Positions 1 to 12,067 of a stretch of DNA of 64,000 nt are shown piece after piece. Position 1 is the stretch's first letter. Each line of letters opens with the position of its first letter. The stretch covers positions 11,546,501 to 11,610,500 of the forward strand of contig JAPTOF010000005.1 of assembly GCA_028554755.1 (NCBI GenBank), given 5' to 3'. Origin of the DNA: Cordia subcordata. Its lineage: Eukaryota; Streptophyta; Magnoliopsida; Boraginales; Cordiaceae. The notes beneath the pieces are model-generated. The model was not told where the DNA came from, searched no databases, and was given only the letters and a program-made list of their open reading frames with translations. The translations under genes and the position numbers were made by a program.

Positions 1-1742
1 CTGACAATGGGACAGAATTTATCAATAAACAGTTTCAGTCCTATTTGCAATCTATTGGTGTTTTGCATCAAACTAGTTGTCCATATACTCGAGAACAAAA
101 TGGCAGAGTAGAAAGAAAGCACAGACATCTTCTTGAGACTACTTTAACTCTGTTCCATCAAAGTAATTTTCCTCCAAATTTTTGGTTGGAAGCATTGGCT
201 ATGTCTAATTTCTTGATTAATAGACTTCCAACTCCTGTTCTTAATCACAAGTCTTCTTATGAACTTCTATACTCTATTCAGCCTAACTATCAAGATTTTA
301 AGTCATTTGGCTATCTGTGTTATCCTTGGTTAAAGCCTTACACTAAACATAAACTTGAGCTAAAATCAAAACCTTGTGTGTTCATAGGATTCTGCCCACA
401 AACAAAAGGCTACAAGTGTCTAGATATAGAAACTCACAAAGTCTATATATCTAGGCATGTCAAGTTTGATGAACATGTCTATCCATATCCTAAGTTTGCA
501 GCAGTCACTGTTTCACTTCATCAATTCTCATTCACAGATCTTTCTTCATCCAGTCCAGATGCCATTTCTTCTCAATTTCCACCTATATTCAATTCTTTTC
601 CTTCTGGATCAAGTACTTTCAATTCTCATTCATCTCCAAATTCATCCTCATGTTCAGAGATTCAAAGTCATATTCCTACACAGATTCAATCTACTGCTTC
701 TCATACTTCTTCCATTAGGTCTACTTCTCAATTCTCAGGTGCATCTTTGTCATCTTTTAGGCAATCAGGTGCCTCTTTATCATCTTCTGTACCATCTCAA
801 TATAATCATACACCTAATCATTTACATCATAATTCTCATTCTACATCTTCATCTCAGTCATCACAGTCTTCAATTCCCATATCTGATTCTGAGCCATTTC
901 AAAATATGGCTCCAATATCCAATCATCCCATGCTTACAAGGTCAAAAACAGGTTTTTTACCTTCTCCACTATATCAGTTACATACTTTAATCACCACTCC
1001 AACAACTTATGAGCCTAGTACATACAAAGAGGCCTCTAAGTATCATTGTTGGGTTCAAGCAATGATAGAGGAATATAAAGCATTACAAAATCAGGAAACT
1101 TGGGACTTAGTTCCTCTCCTTTCAGGAAGGCAAGCTATTGGTTCAAAGTGGGTGTTCAGAATAAAAACACATGCAGATGGATTTATAGCTAGGTATAAGG
1201 CTAGATTGGTAGCCAAAGGTTATTTGCAAGAACAAGGAATTGACTATCAAGAGACTTTTAGTCCTGTAGTCAAAAGTCCTACTATTAGGACAGTTATATG
1301 TCTTGCTCTGCATCATCATTGGTCTCTTAAACAACTGGATGTATCTAATGCTTTTCTGCATGGTACATTGGATGAGGAGTTTTATATGTCTCAACCTCAA
1401 GGATTTGAGGATTCTACTAAGCCTGGATATGTCTGCAAGCTTAAGAAATCACTTTATGGGTTGAAACAGGCTCCCAGAGCTTGGTATTACAGATTTTCTA
1501 ACTTCCTGCAAACATTGGGGTTCATTTCTAGCTCTGCAGATACTTCACTTTTTCTTCACAAATCATCCACAGACTTTACATTGTTATTGGTTTATGTGGA
1601 TGATATTATTGTTACTGGCAACAATTATTCTTATATATCTACTTTAGTTGCAAGATTGAATACTCAATTTGCAATGAAGGATCTTGGACCTCTTTCCTAT
1701 TTCCTAGGTATTGAAGTAAAGTATACTTTTGAGGGTAACTAA
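1..1742 (+). pseudogene. copia polyprotein part 1: integrase C-terminus and reverse transcriptase
   Basis: The reading frame is open from the left edge (frame 3). It opens inside the integrase core with DNGTEF, a catalytic Asp context, followed by the NGRVERKH motif that contains the last catalytic Glu. A long low-complexity Ser/Pro/His region (about 500-1000) leads into the reverse transcriptase, which has LDVSNAFLHG, LYGLKQAPRAW and the catalytic YVDDIIVTG (around 1590-1620). The frame ends at a stop at 1740-1742, shortly after the FLGIEV motif. The residues that normally link FLGIEV to the next block are missing and the frame changes there, which points to a small deletion. The protein is non-functional as it stands. 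Confidence 0.92.
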
Positions 1743-2520
1743 GTATGCAAAACAAATTCTCAATCAAGCAGGAATGACTGATTGCTCTCCTAAGCAGACT
1801 CCTTCCTTAGCTAAAGCTACTCTGAAAAATTCAGATCATACTCCTTATGCTAATGGAACTCAATTCAAGAGTTTGGTTGGTGCTCTGCAGTACATTACTA
1901 TGACGAGACCAGATGTTCAGTATGCTATTAATTCTCTTTGTCAGAAGATGCATAGTCCAACTGTTGCAGATTTTGCATCTTTAAAAAGGGTTCTAAGGTT
2001 TATTAAAGGAACATTAGGTCAAGGTCTTTTATACAGGGCAGGCAATCTTCGTCTACAAGGTTATAGTGACTCAGATTGGGCTTGGATATCACGCAGAAAG
2101 TCTATGACTGGTGATGTTATATATCTAGGACCTAATATTGTTTCCTGGTCTTCTAAGAAACAACATACAGTGGCTAGATCTTCTACAGAAGCAGAATATA
2201 GGGCTATGGCTCATTCAGCAGCTGAGATCAAATGGCTTACATATTTGCTTAAGGATCTGTCTATTCTAGTCTCTACACTTGTCCTACATTGTGATAACAT
2301 CTCTGCAATGGCTTTGGCAACTAATCCTGTGTTTCATGCCAAGACCAAACATATAGAAATTAACTATCATTTTGTGAGGGAACAAGTTGTTTCAAAGGTT
2401 CTTCATCTTTCCTATATTCCTACACATCAACAGGTTGCAGATCTCTTTACTAAAGCATTGACTCAACATCAGTTTAACACTCTAAAGAACAAGCTTCCCT
2501 TGGTCCAAGCCCAAGCTTAG
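1729..2520 (+). pseudogene. copia polyprotein part 2: RNase H
   Basis: This continues the broken copia polyprotein in another frame. It begins with the KYAKQILNQAGM block that normally follows the reverse transcriptase, then a copia RNase H with three carboxylate contexts in order: YSDSDWA, SSTEAEYRAM and LHCDNISAM. It stops at 2518-2520, a few bases before the purine tract. The Met at 1729 is not a biological start; it only falls upstream of the frame break. Apart from that break the RNase H region is intact, so the loss of function is probably fairly recent. Confidence 0.9.
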
Positions 2521-2532
2521 CTTGAGGGGGGC

Positions 2533-2749
2533 TGACAAGCAGTAGTTTCTAGATTAGATATATTATGTATTATAGTTGTTAGTTAGTTAGTATAGCTGTT
2601 AGTTAGTTAGATGAATTGACAGCTAAGAGAATATTCTTGTTGTACAAGTAAGGCAGTTACTAAAATGCCTATAAATACGCTTCTCATGTATTACTTCATT
2701 AACAGAAAATGAATACCAAAAATATCTTTTCTTCAGTTTTCTTCATCCA
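2533..2749 (+). repeat. 3' LTR of the copia element
   Basis: The LTR begins with TG at 2533, directly after the purine tract GAGGGGGGC. It contains a TATA-like CCTATAAATACG near 2668 and ends at a CA in the CTTCATCCA stretch; 2735, 2745 and 2749 are all possible ends because the 5' LTR is not in the window for comparison. Repeated TTAGTTAG motifs lie at 2577-2610. No target duplication can be tested. Confidence 0.75.
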
Positions 2750-2889
2750 TGATAACCAAAAAACTGAATTAAATGTGCAGCAACCTACACTATAACAATG
2801 GCACTCCCACAGGCTAAGGTAATAATGAAGAAATCAGAAGAAAATTAATTCTGCAATTTTTTTTTTTGGTCTCTCTTTTTTTTTTTTTT

Positions 2890-3304
2890 TTTGGTTTAAA
2901 ACTCAACAATCCTGTTGATCATAAATAAGCATGATCAAGCAAAAATTTTGCGAAACCAACCAGACAGCGGAGACGGGCAGAGTGACGCGATCATTCTGGT
3001 TAGAGATGGTGGCTGGCCGGAACTCCGGCAACGGTGCATGGAGGCTCTGTCGGTGACGGGAAAAAGACGTCCAAGGTCGCCTCAGCAAGATAAAGCTACT
3101 GGTGGGTTTAGATTTGAGGAAAGATGATTGGATGATAGCTAATCGGAGATGGCATCTAGGGTTAGGGTTTTGATATGATTTTTCCGGTGAGATTCAGGCT
3201 CGGCGTCGGCTCTTCCTAGGTCGTCTAACCACAATGAAGCTGCTGGTAGTGGTATTTTGTAGTGGGTTATATTATTTTAGGGTTAGGGTTGGCTCTAGAT
3301 ACCA
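2890..3304 (-). mobile_element. GC-rich internal segment beside a minus-strand LTR and primer site
   Basis: Between the copia LTR and RGP1 lies a segment clearly richer in G and C than its surroundings (about 2950-3250). At 3291-3304 is GGCTCTAGATACCA. Read on the minus strand this is a close match to the TGGTATCAGAGC-type primer site for initiator Met-tRNA, with one extra base. It abuts the LTR-like repeat at 3305-3475, so this segment is probably the 5' internal part of a retroelement on the minus strand. A minus-strand frame at 2903-3088 is open but matches no protein I recognise. No second LTR copy was found on its left, so the element is truncated. Confidence 0.45.
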
Positions 3305-3475
3305 TGTTAATAAGAAAGAGACATAAAGATAAAGAGAATGGTTTAAAGGCTTCGTACCTTTTAGAGTACTAGCCTACTCTATTTATAATATTATGAGAAC
3401 CAAAATATATGATATCTCTTCCGATGTGGGAGAGAGACTTATTATAATAATATACTACCTAACTCATACTTAACA
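3305..3475 (-). repeat. short LTR, minus orientation
   Basis: A 171-bp segment bounded by TGTTAA and TTAACA, a perfect 6-bp inverted terminal repeat of the TG...CA kind. It contains GATGTGGGAGAGAGACTT, a type of motif common in plant LTRs, and a TATA-like stretch (TTTATAATA). A Met-tRNA primer site adjoins its minus-strand 3' end. The small size would fit a TRIM or a small LTR element. The partner LTR was not found in the window. Confidence 0.5.
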
Positions 3476-4207
3476 AGTCTAATTCGGACTATTTTGAGTG
3501 ACAAAAGAGCTTATGTACTGCAGGATTGACTTGTCCTTATTTCTTTTTATCACCTTAAATAACAGATCTAGAGTCAGTTAAAGTATTGTTGTTACCAGCA
3601 TCATTTGGTTTTCTGGTGTTTGTGGTGAAAACAATTCGAGAACAGTGGGGTATAAAGTAATTGGAGACCCCTTCCATCATCTTACTGTGTTAAATCTATT
3701 GCCTTTCTCTTGTTGTTCTTCATTTCTCTCCGAGAAGACGTGCTTTCTCTTATCTATGGCTGTATTTGCTTCATTGCAGCATCGTCTTTTGACCAATTAA
3801 AGGAAGAAATGAAATATCATATGTACACTTGTATTCCTTTGATGCTTCCACCCTAATGTCTGTGCAGGCATATACATATCAACATTCAAGCAATTACTCC
3901 AAAAGGAAAGAGTGTACTCAACAACTTGTGTATACTCGGACTAGTCAAACAAAAGTTCATGTTCTCTCCAATATCTAACTGGGAAACTTATCAGCATTCT
4001 TGCAGCTTTCTATTTCTTCACCCTGTACAAAAGAAAGCCAGTGACTGGTGGCTATGAAAAGAAAATTACTCTTTGTACACTTTGAAGTTCTATATATTGT
4101 TGATGTCATATCATTTGGAAATAATATTCATATGTCAGCCTTGCTGATTCTTTCTATTTTTCATTTAATACATTTTGGATGGTCAAATGTCTCTCTGATA
4201 CTTTCAG
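3476..4207. other. non-coding sequence upstream of the first visible RGP1 exon
   Basis: No RGP1-like exon, transposon or RNA gene was recognised here. Because the first visible exon (4208) starts in mid-codon after a good acceptor (CTTTCAG), this stretch is probably an RGP1 intron, with earlier exons lying beyond the left edge or lost. Confidence 0.4.
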
Positions 4208-6152
4208 GAATAGTTCCTACAGCACCTGTTCTTCTGGATGTTTACTGGAAGCACATGGATGGAGATTCTGAATGGGTAACATTACTGACTACCACTTTTA
4301 TTATTCACTTTCCTTTTTCCTTGGATTTGGGTGTGTTTTCCGGTAACATAAAGTTACTGGTTCACACAGGATTAATTTCTACAATGCATGTCTATAAAAT
4401 TAAGTAATTGTGTGAAGCAAAGATAAACAAGGTCTTGTGCTTTTTGTCAAGGAATGATACTCCATCTGTTTCAGTAACTGGATATTTGATTTTTATGGTA
4501 ATGGATTAATTTATTGTGATTCTTATTACAGATTAGAGCCAATGAAACTTTTGATGGAATTGAAGAAGGATATGATAGCTCAAGGGACGAGATCTCATCT
4601 GTTTCTTCCTACAATCCCACTAGAGACGATATACACAGATCTTTTGGTAGCTCTTTGTCGCTGCTGTCACTTGCAGCAAGGTCTTCAAATAAAGATTCTC
4701 CACACCTGGAGGGACGTCCTAGCATGTCTTCATTTAGGGCACTTTCTCGGATGTCTGTGGCTGAGGTGGTGCATGATCCTAGTGGGGGTAAGCTATCTGT
4801 TTCTATTATTATATGCATCAATTTATTGGAAGGAGTTAGGGATTTGGAACTGTGAAGGGTTCTGTTCTACAGGATTTATGCTTGTGCAGGGTGTGGTTGG
4901 GGGAATAAATTTATGCTACACTGCTAGTCTTGGATAAATTTATGATATGGGAAAATGTCAGCACAATAGTGAACTGTATCAATTATTTGATCTTGCTAAC
5001 GAGAAAGGTCTTAAATATTATTAGTTTCTGAGTTTTTGAGCAAGCTGCATCATTCTGATGCTTCTGTTCTTTCTAGAACAGGAATTTTGTCACCTGACAA
5101 GTCATCAGCTATTGTTTCTCCAAATCAACGGCTGCAACATGTCAAACCCTTCTCCACAGATGAAGATTCAAGAGTACCATCAGTGCCTGGAACTTTCGAA
5201 TCTGGAGCATGTATATGAGTGTCTCTGCAGTCTTTAGTATTCAAATTATTGCTAGTCTCATTTATAACTGACTCCCACAGATTAATGCTTTGAAACTAAT
5301 CTGCTGCCAACATTTTCTGCAGCAGAAGGGTTTTTTCGAGGAAGATCTTATAATGTCAGACTGGATAATCAAGTTTTGCTAAGATTTTCTCCAAAAAACT
5401 CTGATTCAACTTACTACTTCAGTGATATGGTACTCGAAGTATTCCTCTGTGTACAAATTTCTTGTCATGGTCCACACTCCACCCATCCAACCTATACCAC
5501 AGAACACCAACACAACCCCCCCCCCCCCCCCCGGGGGGCGGGCGGTCCCCACCTTTCTTTTTGTAATTAGAAACTCATTTTTCCTTTCTTGTGTTTACTT
5601 TTTCCCAACAGATAGGTGGAACACTAACCTTCTTTCATGAAGAGGGATCCAGGAGGTGCCTTGAGGTATTTGCATATTTTAAAGACAACTATTTACAGAT
5701 AATTTTATATTACATCAAGTTAACCTGGTTCTTTCCAGCTTTCAATATCTCTGGAGATGACTGAGACTATTAATCGCCGTTATGTTCATCCTTCCCGGAG
5801 ACATTCACCAACAATTACTAAGGTATACTGTGTACTTTTAGTGTTGCGCTTTTCAATTTCTATTAGTCTCAGATAGTAAATTCATATTGTGCTTTTCAAC
5901 TTATAATAGTTAGAGATAGTAAATGTTTGTGGAACTAACTTGACCAATGATATAAAAGCTTAACTTTGTCAGACATCTATTTATCAAGTTAAATCACGAC
6001 AAACGTACCCATATGATGACATGGCAGTTCTCTGTGTGTCTGGCCATTAAAACACTCCCTGTGACCCAAATTAAATGCCTTACTTTGCTTTGTGATTATC
6101 CACTTCTGCTTATGTGTAGTGGGACAATAAAATATATCAGGGGCCGTTTGGA

Positions 6153-6199
<47 letters not shown>

Positions 6200-9100
6200 C
6201 CCCCCCCCCCTTTTTCTTTAATCCCAAAACAAGTATTTGGATTGGATTTCAAAAAACCGAGTTTCAGTTTTTTCTAGAAGTAAGAAATATAGGTTTCTCA
6301 AAAAGCACTTTTTCCAAAAGTTTTAGAAAAAACATGCTTTTGAAAAGAAAAACCATCAAAACAAGCTCCAAACATCCTTTCTGTCTTCCCTACCTGCTTG
6401 CTTTCATGCTTTAAAATTCACCATGGTTTTGGCTTTATTAATAGTTCACTGAGATAATAAGATAATATATTCTGCCAAAACCTTGCAGAAAGTCAGACTA
6501 CATCATTTCAGTGCAGTATCAAATGCAGTGACATCATATGCTTAGAAGCTCGCAAATCACAAAGTTTAAGAATTATTGATGTCCAAGCCGAAATAGTAGA
6601 AGCCACAAGCACCAATACACCTGGTTGTGATTTAATGTCTGTAGGGTCCAAGATTTATTCCTTAGTCAAGAGGAGGGTGGAGGAATGGATAATTGCCACA
6701 CTCTATGCTTGTAACTTAGGGCAGTTTGGAAAATGTTGTATCTCAAGCACCCGACTAAAAGCTAACCAAGGACAAAGGAAGAGATTTTACCTTAACTTAA
6801 TATTAATGAGATTCTATCACTCAAGTGCTTGTATAAGGAGTTGGCATATTTCCTCCCAAGCTAAGAGAATTACAATGAAAGGGAAACCTACTATAATGCA
6901 TCAAAAACGTGCATTATCTCTAAAGCAAATGAAAAGCTTGAGATAACCTTTGGGTGATACTGTAATATATTGTTTTAATGAAAGCTAACCTGATCTCATT
7001 GTGATACTGGTGCAGTTTCTTAAACAAGAAACTTATACAATAATTTGCCTTTACACCTCCTTTGGCCTGAAAAGTAGAGAAGAAAAAAGTTCCTTTTGTC
7101 ATCTTGCTTCTGTTTGTGTTTATAGAAGCATTGGATGAAAACAATCTGCTAGCAGCAGACTTTTGATATGAACAAGAAACTGTGGGGAAGTTCCTAAAGA
7201 CGCAGAGAGGTTAAAAAATGTCCTGTAATATGATCTTTGTTTCCTAAAATAAAGTGAATGATGTCCAAACCGTAGCCAAAAATCGGAAAAGAATAAGCAT
7301 GGAAAAATCATGAGACTGATTGATCTGGTGTGACAGCCTCTTTGCATCCGTTGGAAATAGGTCTTTCTTCTTCAGAAGCTTGCTTTATGCACTAATATTG
7401 GCTTCTAACTCTGTCTAGTTTTCATATAGGTTTTCATTTATTAACTTATTCAAGTAGTGCTGATGAGGTATCTAATTCAGGCCTCTACTTGTGGACTTGT
7501 TTTTCTAATTGATTGTAGATTAAATGAGGTTATATGGCACACACTAGAGTTCTAGTTTCTCAAGTAAACTTCCTAATTCTTGAATCCCTAATTTAACTTG
7601 GGACAGGACCACTAGTTCTTCTAGTTTTGGCAATTATAGGGATGTCTGTCATTTCTTCTGCCACTGTTGATGGAGAGGAAAAGTAAACCAAGTCTGATCA
7701 ACATACTTTCTGATTTTCCTTAGGTCCTAATATCTGCTGAAACCATATGAACTCCAGTTTTATCCTCAACGAGTGCTAGGATAAACTCCCAAATATTGTC
7801 CTTTTCTTCTTTCTGTGACGACCATATTACCAAATTTGCCCTACCCCCTCGGAATCATGTATTAGAATGCATGTGCCAATTCCCGGTGCACTTGCATACT
7901 GAAATATTGCGACTCACATTCCAGTTCAATAAAATTGATGATCCAAACTATATGCCCAGAAAAACAATGAAAGAGAAAAGACAACTTAAATTTCTGGTAG
8001 ATTTGGGTTCAAGAAGTAGGACATGGTAAATTTGTTATGTCCAGAGAGATTTGGCATACATGAGGATATAAGAACTTTCTGTTTGCTTTTGTGTCTCATG
8101 TTTGATATACAATACTAGAAAATTACTTCAGTCATTGAATTTGGATTTTGGACTTTATGCTAAAATTAGTAGCAAACTGATTTGAGTAGCTATGATAAAT
8201 GAATCCAGTAAATTTTCACCAATGTATGATGAACTCAATTAGCGTGCCATAGAAGCCTACCCTGTTGCATCCTGTTAGTTTCTAAGTGTCATACCCTGTA
8301 CTTGAATTCGTAGCATGACTAGCAATGTACCACAAATCTGGGAACTGTGGACATAACTTTGCCTATAGCTATATCAACCTACTTTTTTGATGCCCTACAT
8401 ATTTTAAATAATTTATCTCAAGATTCCCAAAAAGAAAAAATAAAAAAGAAAAGTATAAATCTATTCCTGTCCTAGTCCTATTTATGGCGCATCAGCGTGG
8501 TTTACTCTCATCGTATCAAAGATGAACTGTCTCAGCAACAAGTTAGAAATGCTTTTTCTTTGAAAGCTATAACTTCTCTAGTTCTTTTGATGTTTTTGTG
8601 CTCTCATTGCATATAGACTAGTCTAAGATGAAATGTGAACCTGCTGCATAAGCACGAAAGACGATAGGTTAGACTTTTCCCAGTTAAAAATATGTTTCTG
8701 TAGAATGTTTATCTAGAGACTCCAAAGAGAGGTAGACTTTGTGTGGACATCACTTTAGGTAACCATACGAGAATATTGTGGGCTTGAAAAGTCACTTGTC
8801 CAAAATTGATATGGAGAAGTGTATATGGAGCTAAACAAATCTGTGTCTTACTTAGATTTACAACCCTGTTCTCTTGTTTCTTGAAGGGAAATCATCGTGT
8901 TTTCTTGTATTGATCCCATGGGATATTTTTAGTTCTTTTTCAGTTGATAATTAAATGACACAATTGCCTGTCAGAATGGAATATTGAAGGAACTTGAGTG
9001 GAATAGCTGATAACCTTTGGTACTACATGTGCATTTGGTCTGCTTGGAATAAAACTTATCTTAAATTTGAAATTTAATAAGCATCTTATCTGATAAGTAT

Positions 9101-12030
9101 GTGATAAGAAATAAATGTGATATAATAAGACTTCGGTTTGCTTATTATTAGTCTAAAATGAATATTTTTGTAAGCTAATTTGATAATAATGCCTTCAACT
9201 TTGAGTTATGATGTATCAATATATATTGTAATTTCATGATTAAAAATTATTAAAAAAATAAAATAGAAAAATCAATTTTTATTATTTCGATATTTAATTT
9301 TTTAATTGAGGTGGTTGTGACAAATAAAAATATTCTTATACATTGTCAAAATATTTAACATGTCCCAACTATAGCTTACTAGATATAAATATGTTAAACT
9401 TATCTTATCTATTTACAACTACAAATAGGACATCTTATGAAAAGTATTTTATGTTAAAGTGGTGTCAAACAATAATTTTTTTGCATAAGCCTTCAAATAA
9501 AGTAATAATTTTTTTACATAAGTCATCAATTAAAGTAAGTGTTTAGATAAGATGTCACAAACATACCATTAGTATGTGGATTAGTTTATTGCGAGTTACA
9601 TGTAATATACAACCTTTAAGAGCCATGATAGGCTTTTCTCAAAGGTGAACCACTTCTGCCAAATGAACAAGGGAACGCCGGTGATGTTTTTGTGGCAGCC
9701 ACCTTCAATAAGAAGAGCATTTGTCATAATTACTCAGTCACAGGGTAGTTGTGCCATCTGTGTTACCCTTATCATACTCTTGGTTGATCCTTGTGTCTTC
9801 ATTCGCTTAAGCAATATTATTATTGTTGATGAAACTTCAATACAAAACATAACTCCATTTTTGAAGATGATAAGATTGTTAATCTTTGCCTTCAAATTAT
9901 GATCTTTCCTAAAGATATGGCATTGACTTATAGTATTTAGTGTAATGTGGTTGGATATGGCCACTTGAGTCTGGAAATAGTACTCATGCATAAGTGACTT
10001 TTTCGAAGTGAACAATTAAGGTTTTTCAGTTTTATCTACCTTAAGATGGAAGGTGCTCGTATGCCTCATTATTGTCTGTTATGGTGGCACTAGATCTTGC
10101 TTGGGGGCATATTTGGACTGAAGTAAGTAACCATTGTAGTTGTTTCACATGTATTAATGATTTTAGACCTATTAGTCTTGTTGGAAATGTGTAAAGAATT
10201 ATCTCTATAGTATTGGTGAATAGATTGAAACACGTCGTTGGCAAAGTGGTTGGACAATTTCAAAATGCTTTTGTGGAGGTTATATAAATCCTTGATGCCA
10301 TTCGCATTGCCATTGAGTTGGTGGGTACAAGATTGAAGTGTGGAGAGAAAGGGATCATCTGCAAGTTGGACATAGAGAAGGTATATGACTACATATCTTT
10401 GGGCTATAGTATTTACATTCCCAAGAGGATGGCCTTTGGGAAGAATGGTATAGATGGATCTTGAAATGTATATCGTCTACTTTGTTTCCTAGTATTGTTA
10501 ATAGTGGGGTACTTTCAAGCTCTAAGAGGTCTCCGTCAAAGGTTTCCTTATGTCCGCATCTTCTTATGTTAGTAATGGAGCTTTGAGTGGAATGACAATG
10601 AATCTGGTTGGAGATAACTTTCCCCAGGGTTTTCATATGGGGACTCATGGTAGGGACATCACTATTTCTCATTTATTGTTTGCAAGCAGTACAATCTTTT
10701 TCTTTGATGCGAACATCAAACTACTTATCGACTTTTCCTGCCTTTTACTTTTGTTTGAGGCAATATTGTGATTGAAAACTAACCTTGGGAAGAGTGAGTT
10801 AATTCCTTTCTGCAATGTGGGTTTAAGATGGGACTTGTTTATGTGTTTTGATATCAGGTGGGGTTTCTCCATGCTTCCCCTTGGGGCTAAACATAAAGAG
10901 CATTTGGTGTGGCACCTCAGTATCTTGAAATTCGAGAAGAGATTGGCAAGGTTGGAACAAAAACTTCCTCCCCGAAACAGATAAACTTACTCCCTTTATT
11001 TCCAACACGTGTTCTAGCGTGAAGAAGTTGAGGATTGTTGGAAGGAGGGGTTAAGTATCATCTTGGACGATGGGGAGTGGTCAAACAACTAATTGCCAAG
11101 TGGATTGTGTTTCAAGTCGCTCTTTATTTTTAAAAGGCTCTTCTTGGCAAATGGTTTGGAGATTTGGAGAGAAATTATTTTCGGAGAACAGTGATTGCGG
11201 TGAAGTTTGGGAGTCTCATAATGGTTGGATGTCAGCGGATAGAGCATCTATTCATGGTCTTGGTTTTCGGGAGAACGTTACCAAAGATTGGAGCTCTTTC
11301 TTGAATTATATTATTTTTGATGTAGGGAATGGGGAAAGGTTTATTCGACAAATGAAATGTTTTCTCTTCTACTCTTTTAGAAAACTCCCATCCCCACTAG
11401 CTATTCTTTGCCAAGGATAAACATGCTACAATTGCCTCTTGTAGTGAACAGGTAAATGGTTCCTTTGGATGGGAGGTTTCACTAGGAATGCTAATGATTA
11501 GGATTTGGAGTTGTTCACTAATTTCTTTGGATGCATTAACAACTATGCCCTCTCCTAAGAGAGAGGATAAGGTGAAGTGGAGTTTAGCTAAAACTGGTAC
11601 TTTTGTGGTGTAATCTTTTTATTGTGCCCTAGTGGAAGTAATTGATGGAGTGGATTTTCCATGGGGAGGCATTTGGAGGACTTGTGCCACAACTAGAGTT
11701 GCTTTCTTAGTGTGGGAGGTTTAATGGGAATAATCCTTACGTTGGACAATCTTCAAAAACCGGTGAAAATAATTGTTAATAGATGTATTCTTTGCGAGCA
11801 TAAGTTGGAGACTGTCAAGCATCTTGTACTTAGGTGCCACTGTGCAGGATGTCTTTTAACATTTTGGGGACTCACTGGCTGGCCTCTAAATGCTTTGTTG
11901 ATGAGATTAAGGCTTGAAGTGGTAACAAATCTCTCAAACTAAAGAAAAAGGTCATTTGTAATGATCTCCTTACCATCACATGTATAATTTGGAAGGTTTG
12001 GAATCGGTGGGGTTTTGGAGGGAAAGAGTA

Positions 12031-12067
<37 letters not shown>

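Larger units (their letters stand above)
1..2749 (+). mobile_element. Ty1/copia retrotransposon, 3' half, decayed
   Basis: The 3' half of a Ty1/copia element on the plus strand; the gag, protease and early integrase regions lie off the left edge. The order of what remains is the end of the integrase core, a Ser/Thr-rich linker, reverse transcriptase, RNase H, a purine tract (2524-2531) and a 3' LTR. Integrase before reverse transcriptase is the copia order. The polyprotein is broken near 1740, so the element is not autonomous. It sits upstream of the first visible RGP1 exon and on the same strand, so it may lie in an RGP1 intron or in the 5' flank. Confidence 0.93.

Noticed and set aside
457..990. 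A 177-codon frame inside the copia polyprotein
   Set aside because: It is another frame of the Ser-rich linker between integrase and reverse transcriptase. Its Leu/His/Ile-rich composition comes from the TCA/CAT-rich bases, with no domain.
2533..2749. The LTR at 46650-46925 as a second copy of the copia LTR
   Set aside because: Both have TTAGTTAG-type motifs and a TATA-like box, but no base-level alignment of useful length was found.
4048..4407. A 119-codon frame starting upstream of the first visible RGP1 exon
   Set aside because: It includes that exon in its correct frame but reads through its donor and acceptor sites; the upstream part has no similarity to RGP1.
6013..6414. A 133-codon plus-strand frame
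   Set aside because: Its length comes from a CT microsatellite (poly Leu-Ser) and a C tract within a miniature element in the RGP1 intron.
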